Part shown: in pieces, positions 8,414-16,099 of the stretch
Numbering within the stretch: the first letter of the stretch is position 1
Layout: every line of letters starts with the position of its first letter
Program-made: the position numbers and the translations under genes
Source of the DNA: an uncultured Clostridia bacterium
Lineage (GTDB): Bacteria; Bacillota; Clostridia; UMGS1810
Reading direction: 5' to 3'
Length of the DNA stretch: 64,000 bases
NCBI GenBank assembly: GCA_934463165.1
Contig: CAKSJG010000003.1
Coordinates: 62,001-126,000, forward strand
Notes under the pieces: generated by a model
The model's database searches: none
The model's input: only the letters and a program-made list of their open reading frames with translations
Told to the model about the DNA's origin: nothing

Positions 8414-9199
8414 TTGAAAAACAACATCAGAGTGTTAATTGCAGATGATAATAAGGAATTTTGTGAGAATTTAAAGAAAGTTCTCGAAACAACCGACGGA
8501 ATATCTGTGGCGGGGGTAGCGTATGACGGAAGAGAAGCATATGAAATGGTTTTGGAAACACGTCCGGACGTTTTACTGACAGACATCATTATGCCGTATA
8601 TGGACGGATTGGCTTTAATAGGAAAAATCAATTCCAATACGGCATTTTCCAAAAAGCCGAAAACAATAGTTTATTCATCGATGGGATATGAAAACGTTAT
8701 TTCAAAAGCGATGAAGCTCGGCGCCGTTTATTTTTATGCAAAACCCTTTGATATTAACGACTGCATTGAAAAAATACGTGATACACGCTTAAGCGCCGAT
8801 ACGGTACCTGTGCCAAACAACAACACTGCCGAAAAAATCAAAAGCGCGGATATCGAAACAAATATTACAATGTACATTCAGCAACTCGGTGTGCCTGCAC
8901 ATATCAAAGGGTATCAATACATAAGAGATGCAATCGGAATGGTAATTAATGATATGGATACGATTAATTCAATAACAAAATTACTCTATCCGACTGTAGC
9001 AAAACATTATAACACAACAGCTTCGAGGGTTGAAAGAGCAATTCGTCATGCCATAGAGGTTGCATGGGATAGGGGAAATCCTGATGTGTTGAACGAATTT
9101 TTCGGATATACAATTCTCGGAAGCAAGGGGAAACCTACAAACAGCGAATTTATAGCGCTTATTGCCGACAAAATTCGACTTGATATGAAAGCAAGCTGA
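8414..9199 (+). CDS. spo0A: Sporulation response regulator Spo0A
   Basis: 261 residues. Spo0A is the master transcription factor for entry into sporulation. The receiver domain (about 1-125) has the acidic pair in LIADDNKEF, the phosphate-accepting Asp57 in DVLLTDIIMP, and the conserved lysine in FYAKPFD. The DNA-binding domain (about 150-261) matches the highly conserved Spo0A effector: LGVPAHIKGYQYIRDAI, ASRVERAIRHAIEVAWDRGN and GKPTNSEFIALIADKIRL. The start is TTG at 8414 with a strong GGAGGAG. Unlike most spore formers, spoIVB is not upstream; the gene stands alone, divergent from comM, about 20 kb from the origin. Confidence 0.98.
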   Translation: MKNNIRVLIADDNKEFCENLKKVLETTDGISVAGVAYDGREAYEMVLETRPDVLLTDIIMPYMDGLALIGKINSNTAFSKKPKTIVYSSMGYENVISKAMKLGAVYFYAKPFDINDCIEKIRDTRLSADTVPVPNNNTAEKIKSADIETNITMYIQQLGVPAHIKGYQYIRDAIGMVINDMDTINSITKLLYPTVAKHYNTTASRVERAIRHAIEVAWDRGNPDVLNEFFGYTILGSKGKPTNSEFIALIADKIRLDMKAS

Positions 9200-9208
9200 A
9201 AAAAATCG

Positions 9209-9236
9209 CCGGATGTTCTGATATCAGAACATCCGG
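9209..9236 (-). terminator. serS terminator (convergent with spo0A)
   Basis: A perfect 28-base palindrome, CCGGATGTTCTGAT followed by its complement. Read on the minus strand it is followed by CGATTTTTTT, a proper T-run, so it mainly ends serS transcription. On the plus strand it lies 9 bases after the spo0A stop and may end that transcript too. Confidence 0.85.
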
Positions 9237-9257
9237 ACTTATCGTTATTAACTATAT

Positions 9258-10538
9258 TCAGTCCTCTTTGCCGATTACTGTTTTTCCACCCATATACGGC
9301 ACCAAAACATCAGGAACCGTAACCGTTCCGTCGGCATTCTGATAATTTTCAAGTATTGCGGCAACCGTTCTGCCGATTGCCACACCGCTTCCGTTTAATG
9401 TATGAACAAAGCGTGCTTTATCTTTCGGAGAATCTTTAAATTTTATATTTGCTCTTCTTGCCTGGAAGTCCTCAAAGTTAGAGCATGAAGATATCTCAAC
9501 GAATCTGTTGTAACTCGGCATCCAAACCTCAATATCATATTTCTTTGCAGCAGTGAAACCAAGGTCACCGACGCATATTTTTACTACTCTGTACGGAAGC
9601 TTAAGAAGCTGCAGTACATGCTCGGCATCCCTTGTTAGTTTTTCAAGTTCATCATAAGAATCTTCAGGTCTTGAAAATTTAACAAGTTCAACCTTGTTAA
9701 ACTGATGCTGTCTTATAAGCCCTCTCGTATCTTTACCTGCAGAACCTGCCTCAGCTCTAAAACAAGCCGAATATGCCACATGCTTAATGGGAAGCTTTGT
9801 TCCGTCAAGGATTTCATCACGGTACATATTGGTTACGGGCACCTCTGCCGTAGGAATAAGAAAGTAATCCGTTCCGACAACTTTAAATGCGTCTTCTTCA
9901 AACTTAGGAAGCTGACCCGTTCCGAGCATGCTTCTTCTGTGAACCATATACGGCGGGAATATTTCTTTATATCCTGCTTCTTCCGTATGTGTATTTAAAT
10001 AAAAGTTAATTATTGCACGTTCCAGTCTTGATCCCATTCCGCGATAGAACGTAAATCTTGTTCCGGTAACTTTTCCGGCAGTGGGGGCATCAAGAATACC
10101 AAGATCAGCGCCTATATCCCAATGTGCTTTGGGTTCAAAATCAAAATTCGTGGGCTCCATAAAGCGTCTGACTTCTACATTGTCTTCATCCGTTTCACCG
10201 TCGGGAACATCATCACACGGAATATTCGGAATTGTATACATAATCTGTGTTATTTTTTCGTCGAGTTCTCTTACTTCATCGTCATATTCCTTAATTTCAG
10301 CCGAAAGCTCTTTCATTTCTTCAAATATCGGGCTTACATCTTTTCCTTCTTTTTTTATTGCGGGAATCTGCTTGCTTACATCATTTTGTTTGCTTTTAAG
10401 CTGCTCTGTTTTAAACAAAAGTTCTCTTTTTTGAGTATCAAGTTCAAGAAGCGCATCTATATCCACAACTTCTTTTCTTCTTGAAAGCGCTTTTTTTATC
10501 CTTTCCGTGTCATTTCTTATCAATTTAATATCTAACAT
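9258..10538 (-). CDS. serS: Seryl-tRNA synthetase
   Basis: 426 residues, the normal length for the class II enzyme that charges tRNA-Ser. The N-terminal coiled-coil arm that grips the long variable arm of the tRNA spans about residues 30-100 (lysine- and glutamate-rich heptads). The catalytic core carries motif 2 (SACFRAEAGSAGKDTRGLIR) and motif 3 (NGSGVAIGRTVAAILE), with the serine-binding TAEVPVTN. An AAAGGA site precedes the ATG. There is no room for a T-box leader: the upstream coiled-coil gene ends 38 bases before it, so the two are probably co-transcribed. Confidence 0.97.
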   Translation of the reverse strand: MLDIKLIRNDTERIKKALSRRKEVVDIDALLELDTQKRELLFKTEQLKSKQNDVSKQIPAIKKEGKDVSPIFEEMKELSAEIKEYDDEVRELDEKITQIMYTIPNIPCDDVPDGETDEDNVEVRRFMEPTNFDFEPKAHWDIGADLGILDAPTAGKVTGTRFTFYRGMGSRLERAIINFYLNTHTEEAGYKEIFPPYMVHRRSMLGTGQLPKFEEDAFKVVGTDYFLIPTAEVPVTNMYRDEILDGTKLPIKHVAYSACFRAEAGSAGKDTRGLIRQHQFNKVELVKFSRPEDSYDELEKLTRDAEHVLQLLKLPYRVVKICVGDLGFTAAKKYDIEVWMPSYNRFVEISSCSNFEDFQARRANIKFKDSPKDKARFVHTLNGSGVAIGRTVAAILENYQNADGTVTVPDVLVPYMGGKTVIGKED

Positions 10539-10576
10539 TTTTACGATCCTTTCTTAATGTAAAATTTGTTTATTGT

Positions 10577-11002
10577 TTATTTAGCGTTTTTGCAGCTTTC
10601 TATCAGTTTCTGATATGTCCACAGTCTGCTTTCGGTAAAATTACTTGTGTCTATGCCGTTTAAAATGTTCAGGCATTCTTCTTTGTTTCCGAGGTTATAT
10701 GCTTCAACCGCACTGTCAAGAGCAGCATCCGCTTCAACATTTGCATCTGAAAGTGCATAGCTTTCATTTTTCTTTTTTAATTCTTCAATTTGAGCCGCAT
10801 AATCATCAACAGTTGTCTTCAGCGTTGCATTTTGCTGCGTAAGATCTGTGTTTTGCTGAGAAAGACTCGTTATATCATCTTTCATTCCTTGCTCCTGTGC
10901 GTTTTCGTTGTTTCGTGACAAGCCGGCAAACACAATCAGAATTAAAGCAAATGAGAACAGTATTCCGACATACATCCAAAGAAATTTTGTGTTTTGTTTC
11001 AA
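10577..11002 (-). CDS. Single-pass membrane protein with coiled coil, unknown function
   Basis: About 141 residues. A single transmembrane helix (FLWMYVGILFSFALILIVFA) near the N-terminus is followed by a glutamine-rich coiled coil (about 35-85) and a helical C-terminus (AVEAYNLGNKEECLNILNGI) that resembles one TPR hairpin. I recognise no named family. The start is uncertain: an ATG at 11011 abuts AAAGGAG with no spacing, so the in-frame TTG at 11000-11002 (eight bases after GGAG) is preferred. The perfect parS site is 22-37 bases upstream of this start, so ParB bound there could affect its expression. It precedes serS. Confidence 0.75.
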   Translation of the reverse strand: MKQNTKFLWMYVGILFSFALILIVFAGLSRNNENAQEQGMKDDITSLSQQNTDLTQQNATLKTTVDDYAAQIEELKKKNESYALSDANVEADAALDSAVEAYNLGNKEECLNILNGIDTSNFTESRLWTYQKLIESCKNAK

Positions 11003-11023
11003 AATCAACATCTCCTTTACTTT

Positions 11024-11039
11024 TGTTCCACGTGGAACA
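11024..11039. promoter_or_regulatory. parS: parS centromere site
   Basis: TGTTCCACGTGGAACA is a perfect 16-base palindrome that fits the bacterial parS consensus TGTTNCACGTGAAACA, and it lies about 90 bases beyond the 3' end of parB near the origin. ParB nucleates here, spreads, and recruits SMC and ParA for origin segregation. Confidence 0.92.
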
Positions 11040-11132
11040 AAAAAATATTCTCAAAATTGGGCTCTGACGCATTTTTTCAAATCTATGTAAAATCATATTA
11101 CCTATATTCGATTTGTGTAGTACGTTTTAATT

Positions 11133-12002
11133 TTAAAGGTCGTTTTTTTCGGGGGTTTTTAAAATATTCAATATTCTTTCAAGATCTTTTGCCGAATAAT
11201 ATTCAATTTGTATTTTACCCTTATTGTTTTTATCTATAATTTTAACCTTGGTTCCGAATAATGAACTTATTGCTTTTTCAACATTCTTATAAGCAAGTTT
11301 CATATTTAAATCAATTTCTTTTTTTGCAGCCGGTTTTTTTTCGGATTTTTTTATAATATCTTCAAGCTCTCTTACACTGTAGTTGTTATCATAAACCGCC
11401 TGCGCAAGCTTCTTTTGTTTGTTTTCGTCCGAAACAGACATCAGAACCTTTGCATGACCGACAGAAATTTTAGTCTCCGTAATCATATCCAAAATAAATT
11501 TCGGCAAATTCAAAAGTCTTAATGAATTTGCAACAGAACTTCTGCTTTTGCTGACCTTTTCACTTACTTGTTCCTGTGTCAGATCATATTCATCCATTAA
11601 CCTTTTGTACCCAAGTGCTTCTTCAATCGGATTAAGATCCTGTCTCTGGAGATTTTCTATAAGCGACAGCTCATATGTTTTTTCATCTTCATCATTTTTC
11701 TTGATAATAGCAGGAATAGATTTAATCCCTGCGAGCTTGGATGCACGCCATCTTCTTTCACCGGCAATTATCATATAATATCCGTTTTGAGATTCGTGAA
11801 CGAGTATCGGATTAATCACTCCGTGCTGTCTTATTGAATCTGCAAGTTCTTCAAGACTTTCATCATTAAAAGCTTTTCTCGGCTGCTCGGGATTCGGTTC
11901 AATGTTAATAAGCTTTATTTCGGTTATCGAATCGGAATCTATCGATGCGTTTTCATCCGTAAGAAGGGCACCGAGTCCTTTGCCGAGTCCTTTTTTTTTC
12001 AT
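11133..12002 (-). CDS. parB: Chromosome partitioning protein ParB (Spo0J)
   Basis: About 289 residues from ATG 12002 (a GTG three codons upstream overlaps the GAGAGG site). ParB is the parS-binding CTPase clamp. Visible parts are GLGKGLGALL at the N-terminus, the CTP-binding region (NPEQPRKAF, GVINPILV, IIAGERRWRASKLAG), the helix-turn-helix (LTQEQVSEKVSKSRSSVANS) and a C-terminal dimerisation segment. RQDLNPIEEALGYKRLM is the ENxQRxDL-type motif. It lies 14 bases downstream of parA and forms the soj-spo0J operon. A second ParB-family gene (noc) lies at about 33 kb. Confidence 0.96.
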   Translation of the reverse strand: MKKKGLGKGLGALLTDENASIDSDSITEIKLINIEPNPEQPRKAFNDESLEELADSIRQHGVINPILVHESQNGYYMIIAGERRWRASKLAGIKSIPAIIKKNDEDEKTYELSLIENLQRQDLNPIEEALGYKRLMDEYDLTQEQVSEKVSKSRSSVANSLRLLNLPKFILDMITETKISVGHAKVLMSVSDENKQKKLAQAVYDNNYSVRELEDIIKKSEKKPAAKKEIDLNMKLAYKNVEKAISSLFGTKVKIIDKNNKGKIQIEYYSAKDLERILNILKTPEKNDL

Positions 12003-12016
12003 GTTATTCACCTCTC

Positions 12017-12796
12017 TTATTTATTTTTCCATTTTTTATTATGTTTTATAACCTCACGGGCAAGTTTAATATAACATTCACATCCCTTTGATGATTTATC
12101 ATAATAATTTATCGGCTGACCGTAGCTCGGTGCCTCACTTAATCTGACATTTCTCGGAATAACAGTTTTATAAAGCTTGTCCTTATAGTATTTCTTTACC
12201 TCTTCGGCAACAAGCATGGAAAGATTCGTTCTTACATCATACATGGTAAGAAGCACACCCTCGATTTCTATATCGGGATTAAGCTGTTTTTTTACGCTGC
12301 GTATCGTTGCCGTAAGCTGGCTTAAACCTTCAAGAGCATAATACTCGCATTGTATCGGCATTATAATACTGTCGGATGCCGTAAAAGAATTCAACGTCAA
12401 AAGACCCAGGGACGGTGGACAATCGATTATAATAAAATCATAATCATTTTTTATCGGTGTAATCGCATTTTTTAGCAGTTTTTCTCTGTTTTCAATGTCA
12501 ACCATTTCAATTTCTGCCCCTGCAAGATCAATTCCCGACGGAACTATGCTCAAGTTTTCGTATTCCGTTTTTACCACAGCATCTTTTATATGTGTACCGT
12601 TAATTAAAATGTCATAAACCGTGTATTCAGCATTTTCTTTATCTATGCCGACGCCGCTCGTTGCATTTCCCTGCGGATCGGTATCTATAATGAGAACTTT
12701 CTTTTTTTGTGCTCCCAAACAAGACGCAAGATTAATCGAAGTTGTGGTCTTTCCGACGCCTCCCTTCTGATTGGCAACGGATATACATTTACCCAT
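12017..12796 (-). CDS. parA: Chromosome partitioning ATPase ParA (Soj)
   Basis: 259 residues. ParA/Soj is a deviant Walker ATPase that moves ParB-bound origins over the nucleoid and, in Bacillus, also tunes DnaA. The deviant Walker A box is KGGVGKTTT at about residues 11-19; also present are the switch region IIDTDPQGNAT, the Walker B strand FIIIDCPPSLG, and PRNVRLSEAPSYGQPI near the C-terminus, all standard for chromosomal ParA. It is the first gene of the parAB operon, with a parS-like palindrome 74-89 bases upstream of its start. Confidence 0.97.
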   Translation of the reverse strand: MGKCISVANQKGGVGKTTTSINLASCLGAQKKKVLIIDTDPQGNATSGVGIDKENAEYTVYDILINGTHIKDAVVKTEYENLSIVPSGIDLAGAEIEMVDIENREKLLKNAITPIKNDYDFIIIDCPPSLGLLTLNSFTASDSIIMPIQCEYYALEGLSQLTATIRSVKKQLNPDIEIEGVLLTMYDVRTNLSMLVAEEVKKYYKDKLYKTVIPRNVRLSEAPSYGQPINYYDKSSKGCECYIKLAREVIKHNKKWKNK

Positions 12797-12869
12797 TTAA
12801 ATATCCTACCTTTCATTTTATATTATTTGTTTTATAATTATTTGTACAATCTATATTATAGCACAAAAA

Positions 12870-12885
12870 TGTTCCACATGGAACA
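12870..12885. promoter_or_regulatory. Near-parS palindrome upstream of parA
   Basis: TGTTCCACATGGAACA differs from the perfect parS at 11024 only in the central dinucleotide region (CACATG instead of CACGTG). It sits in the parA leader and is followed by a T-run. It may be a weaker parS or a ParB-controlled element for the parAB operon. Confidence 0.55.
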
Positions 12886-12962
12886 TTTTTTTTGAAAATT
12901 TAATAAAAATATTAAACAAAAATTCATTAATAATTATATAATCTTTAGATTCAATATGTTTT

Positions 12963-13136
12963 TTACTGTTCTTCGTTAAGATTTTCCAGTGCAACCCTGA
13001 CTGCTTCAATAACAAAAGCAGTAAAAGTGCAATCTTTTCCTCTTATTGCATCTTCTACTTGTTCGATAACATCATTTGGAAATCTTATACATTTGTTTGT
13101 CGTTGGAGGAACAGATGGAATTTTAAACTTTTTCAT
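12963..13136 (-). CDS. Small ribbon-helix-helix (Arc/CopG-type) DNA-binding protein
   Basis: 57 residues, MKKFKIPSVPPTTNKCIRFP at the N-terminus, then a beta strand and two helices (NDVIEQVEDAI, TAFVIEAVRVALENL) in the order of the ribbon-helix-helix fold. Such proteins are dimeric repressors or antitoxins. No toxin gene is adjacent. AAGGAG lies before the ATG. TACAAT/ATTGTA half-sites overlap the presumed promoter just upstream, suggesting autorepression. Family assignment comes from pattern and size, so the specific role is unknown. Confidence 0.75.
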   Translation of the reverse strand: MKKFKIPSVPPTTNKCIRFPNDVIEQVEDAIRGKDCTFTAFVIEAVRVALENLNEEQ

Positions 13137-13149
13137 ACAAAACTCTCCT

Positions 13150-13200
13150 TACAATATTGTATCACGTTCGTAATACTATTGTATTGCAAAATTGTAATTT
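13150..13200 (-). promoter_or_regulatory. Promoter/operator of the small RHH gene
   Basis: The leader of the minus-strand RHH gene holds TACAATATTGTA (13150-13161, perfect palindrome), ATACTATTGTAT (13173-13184, near-palindrome) and an ATTGTAATTT half site (13191-13200). On the minus strand TGATACAAT could be an extended -10. The same TACAAT/ATTGTA half-sites occur upstream of the other RHH gene at 61.6 kb. Confidence 0.45.
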
Positions 13201-13374
13201 TGTATGCATATCATTTGTTATGCATTATTTACAAAAGCATAACACTTGTATTGCATTATTAAATTTATTATGTTATAATTTATTTGATAAAATTATCAGA
13301 AGCAAAGGCAAGAAATGAATATGCCCCTAAACGGTAATTAATAATGTGCAATTATTTTTATATATTAATGTGGA

Positions 13375-13562
13375 TTTAACGCAAGAAACAGTGCCTCCAC
13401 TGTGCAAGGGGAGGTGGGTTGCGAAGCAACTCGGAGGGGTTGTATGGATATCTGACTCTTATACAATTTACTTCTAAGATGCAAATGTATTTTAACAATC
13501 CCTCAGTCAGCTGACGCTGCCAGCTCCCTTTACACAAGGGCGCCTTTCTTTCTTGCGTTTAA
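13375..13562. repeat. MITE-like element R1, copy 1
   Basis: A 188-base element bounded by inverted ends, TTTAACGCAAGAAA (13375-13388) and TTTCTTGCGTTTAA (13549-13562). Inside are paired blocks GTGCCTCCACTGTGCAAGGG / CCCTTTACACAAGGGCGCC, GGGTTGCGAAGCAACTC and CTCAGTCAGCTGACGCTG, making the whole element foldable. No protein is encoded. It is a type of palindromic repeat widely seen in gut Clostridia (my recollection, not a search result). It differs from copy 2 at one base. Confidence 0.85.
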
Positions 13563-13587
13563 TAATATTATTTTGATTATTTAGTGC

Positions 13588-13745
13588 AGCGGAACGGTGT
13601 GGGCACCGTTCCCTACGAATAAATTGATAGGTATATTCTCAATTAACAAATTGTTTTAAACGAAAATTTGTAATGAGCTTTTATTTAATAATTAATTACA
13701 TACTTACAATAACTACGTAGGGAACGCTGCCTACAGCGTTCCGCA
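13588..13745. repeat. MITE-like element R2, copy 2
   Basis: GGAACGGTGTGGGCACCGTT at the left and GGAACGCTGCCTACAGCGTT at the right, with inverted ends GCGGAAC / GTTCCGC. It follows R1 copy 1 by about 25 bases, as R2 copy 3 follows R1 copy 2. Related to the copy at 4601. Confidence 0.8.
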
Positions 13746-13780
13746 GCACATTGTAAACACAATCATATAATAACAGGCAA

Positions 13781-13822
13781 GGAATGTATATACCCAATAC
13801 GCGTATGGGTGGATATCATTCC
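13781..13822. repeat. R3 palindrome
   Basis: GGAATGTATATACCC and GGGTGGATATCATTCC form an imperfect 42-base inverted repeat centred on ATACGCGTAT. A diverged relative with the same GAAATGTATATACCCGATAC start lies at about 14325-14345, again after an R2 copy. No gene is present. Confidence 0.55.
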
Positions 13823-13913
13823 CCGCTTATTTACACGTTATTTTCGGGCAGATAATATCTGCCACTACGGCAGTAATTAACAATGTACAGGCAATTTTGT
13901 AAATTAATGCGGA

Positions 13914-14101
13914 TTTAACGCAAGAAACAGTGCCTCCACTGTGCAAGGGGAGGTGGGTTGCGAAGCAACTCGGAGGGGTTGTATGGATATCTGACTCTTA
14001 TACAATTTACTTCTAAGATGCAAATGTATTTTAACAATCCCTCAGTCAGCTGACGCTGCCAGCTCCCTTTACACAAGGGCGCCTCTCTTTCTTGCGTTTA
14101 A
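13914..14101. repeat. MITE-like element R1, copy 2
   Basis: Offset by 539 bases from copy 1 and identical to it except one position near the right end (CGCCTC for CGCCTT). Same inverted ends, TTTAACGCAAGAAA and TTTCTTGCGTTTAA. Flanking sequence on the left (GTAATTAACAATGTAC) also resembles the flank of copy 1, so the pair arose by duplication of a larger block. Confidence 0.85.
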
Positions 14102-14129
14102 CAATATGATTTTGTTTAATTCATGCACC

Positions 14130-14283
14130 GGAACGGTGTGAGCACCGTTCCCTACGAATAAATCGATAGGTATATTTTCTATTAATTGATTGATTTAAAC
14201 GAAAATTTGTAATAAGATTTTGTCTGATAATTAATTGCAAACTTGTAATAACTACGTAGGGAACGCTGCCCACAGCGTTCCGC
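14130..14283. repeat. MITE-like element R2, copy 3
   Basis: GGAACGGTGTGAGCACCGTT at the left, CTACGTAGGGAACGCTG and CACAGCGTTCCGC at the right. Its middle has many changes relative to copy 2, in contrast to the near identity of the neighbouring R1 copies. Confidence 0.8.
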
Positions 14284-14403
14284 ATGCACATTATAAACGC
14301 AATAAATTAACATTATGCAAGAAATGTATATACCCGATACGCGTATGCAACAGACATATTCCTTGCATAATAACGAGCAAGAACATATGTCTGACGGGCG
14401 AGG

Positions 14404-14499
14404 GGTTATGGTATGCTTTTTATTTTTTGGAAAGCTCAAACACAGCGCTGTGGCGCTGAAACTCGCTTTCAATCAAAAAATAAAAAGCATACCATAACC
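14404..14499. repeat. Long perfect hairpin (26-bp arms)
   Basis: The arm at 14404-14429 begins GGTTATGGTATGCTTTTTAT and is perfectly complementary to 14474-14499. The 44-base loop can itself pair (GAAAGC with GCTTTC, CAGCGC with GCGCTG). The predicted structure is one continuous stem of more than 30 pairs. No convincing coding sequence overlaps. It could be a mobile-element remnant, a non-coding RNA, or a relic of two inverted ends. Confidence 0.7.
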
Positions 14500-14590
14500 G
14501 CGATGCCAACATCAAATTACATTACTATTGATATTAAGATATAATCTGTCCCTACGGTGTCACCAATAATATATATTTAATTTTACAAAT

Positions 14591-14719
14591 CGGTGAAGAG
14601 CACCGTTTCCTACCTTATATTTTTTGTTTTATTAATTATAGAGTCAGCTTATCAACAAATTATAAATTAACTAAATCAAAAATCCTAATCCTTACGGTAG
14701 GAGACGGCGCTGTTCACCG
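14591..14719. repeat. MITE-like element with 24-bp inverted ends
   Basis: CGGTGAAGAGCACCGTTTCC at the left matches the complement of GGAGACGGCGCTGTTCACCG at the right; 20 of 24 end positions pair. The core is AT-rich and non-coding. The ends resemble R2 (CACCGTTCCCTAC), so it is probably a diverged subfamily. The remaining bases of the 13.14-14.81 kb gap, outside the listed repeats, show nothing I can name. Confidence 0.65.
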
Positions 14720-14752
14720 ATATATTTTTAATGAGCAATTAATCTTTTTATA

Positions 14753-14797
14753 AAAATCAGCTGCACAAATCTTTTCCGATACCGTGCAGCTGATTTT
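14753..14797 (-). terminator. Terminator of the Ctp protease gene
   Basis: AAAATCAGCTGCAC (14753-14766) pairs perfectly with GTGCAGCTGATTTT (14784-14797), 9 bases past the protease stop on the minus strand, with a T-rich exit (TTTTTATAAAAAG direction). Confidence 0.8.
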
Positions 14798-14806
14798 ATT
14801 TATAAA

Positions 14807-15994
14807 TTATTTTTCTTTTAACACTTCCACAGCCTTATTCAACTGCGTATCGTTTTTCAGATCAAGCTCAAAATCGCTGATCGTCTCACCCTCCGGCAAA
14901 TCAACATCGTAATCCGGCGCAATTCCTTTTTTATGAATGCACTCTCCCGACGGTGTGTAATATTTTGCAACCGTAACTCTGAGTGCTGAACCGTCACTCA
15001 AATCAAATATAGACTGAACGATTCCCTTGCCGTATGAATTTTTTCCGACCAAAACAGCCTTTTTGCTGTCTCTGAGCGCTCCCGAAAGTATCTCCGATGC
15101 GCTCGCGCTTTCGGAATTAATAAGAACACACATTTTCATATCAAGCTCATTTTTGTCAGACTTATATTCCTCCGTTGACCCGTTTGCCTCCTTAACCGTT
15201 GTTATCACTCCCTCGGGCATAAGATAATCCGCGATTTTCACTGCCTGATCAAGAAGTCCTCCGGGGTTTGATCTTAAATCGATTATCAACATTTTCATAC
15301 CGGATTTCTTTAAGTTTTCCACATTTTTTTTAAAATCATCCGCAACATTGTTTCCAAATGTTTTTATTCTTATATATCCTATTTCGGAATCTATCATTTT
15401 TGATGATATATATTCCATTTCAATATTTTTCTTTTCAACAAGCATTTCATACTTTTCACCGTCTCTTTCAACGGTTATTTTTACCTTATCTCCGTTTTTG
15501 ACAGACTGAATCTCGCTGATAGCTTCAGCTGCGCTGTCTCCGTTAAATTCCTTGCCGTTTACTCCGACTAAAATATCTCCCTTGAGTATTCCGGCTGCGT
15601 CGGCAGGTGAATTTTGTTTGACAGATACTATCTTTATTATACCGTCTTTAGCACTTATGCTTATTCCTATTCCGTCATATTCTCCGTCAAGAGTTTTCTT
15701 CATTGACGAATAGCTGTCTGTGTTAAGATACGTTGTATAATCATCACCGATCGAATCTACATATGCTCCGATTGCATTTTCGCTCAATTGCTTTTTATTA
15801 AAATCACCAATATAATTGTTGTCAATTAAAGACTCTATCTGCATAAATTTAAGATACTGAGCCCCGGGATCATGTTTGTCAAGAATATAAGCATAAACTC
15901 TTTTCCCGACAGGCGTAACATAAAATACGGTTGTCAAAAAGGCCACTGCAAGAGCAGTAGCCGCAACGGTTAACATTCCTTTTTTGTTATGCAT
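14807..15994 (-). CDS. S41 family carboxy-terminal processing protease (CtpA/CtpB type)
   Basis: About 395 residues from ATG 15994, which has TTTGGAG upstream; a TTG five codons earlier lies inside that site. An N-terminal membrane anchor (MLTVAATALAVAFLTTVFYV) places the enzyme outside the membrane. A PDZ domain is at about 90-170 (GIGISISAKDGIIKIVSVKQ, NSPADAAGILKGDILVGVNG), followed by the protease core with the catalytic serine in NSESASASEILSGAL and the lysine in GKNSYGKGIVQS. Spore formers use CtpB to cleave SpoIVFA and start sigma-K activation; BofA of the same checkpoint is also in this window. It is the last gene of ftsE-ftsX-M23-ctp. Confidence 0.93.
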   Translation of the reverse strand: MHNKKGMLTVAATALAVAFLTTVFYVTPVGKRVYAYILDKHDPGAQYLKFMQIESLIDNNYIGDFNKKQLSENAIGAYVDSIGDDYTTYLNTDSYSSMKKTLDGEYDGIGISISAKDGIIKIVSVKQNSPADAAGILKGDILVGVNGKEFNGDSAAEAISEIQSVKNGDKVKITVERDGEKYEMLVEKKNIEMEYISSKMIDSEIGYIRIKTFGNNVADDFKKNVENLKKSGMKMLIIDLRSNPGGLLDQAVKIADYLMPEGVITTVKEANGSTEEYKSDKNELDMKMCVLINSESASASEILSGALRDSKKAVLVGKNSYGKGIVQSIFDLSDGSALRVTVAKYYTPSGECIHKKGIAPDYDVDLPEGETISDFELDLKNDTQLNKAVEVLKEK

Positions 15995-16099
15995 ATATAT
16001 CAGCTCCAAAATTAAAACACATATTCAGGCAGTTTAAAATAATTTTCTCCCTGCCTAATATATGCTTTAAAATTCATTATTATCTCTGTTACAAAAAAA

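Noticed and set aside
10539..10576. Possible T-box leader for serS
   Set aside because: Only 38 bases lie between the upstream gene and serS, too short for a T-box.
14182..14497. Short open frames on both strands in the repeat cluster
   Set aside because: They cross the R2 repeat and the long hairpin, have no ribosome binding site and no protein-like composition.
13375..14719. Repeat cluster considered as a CRISPR array or IS element
   Set aside because: Units are 130-190 bases with inverted ends and different spacings, no 25-40-base direct repeats, no cas genes and no transposase frame.
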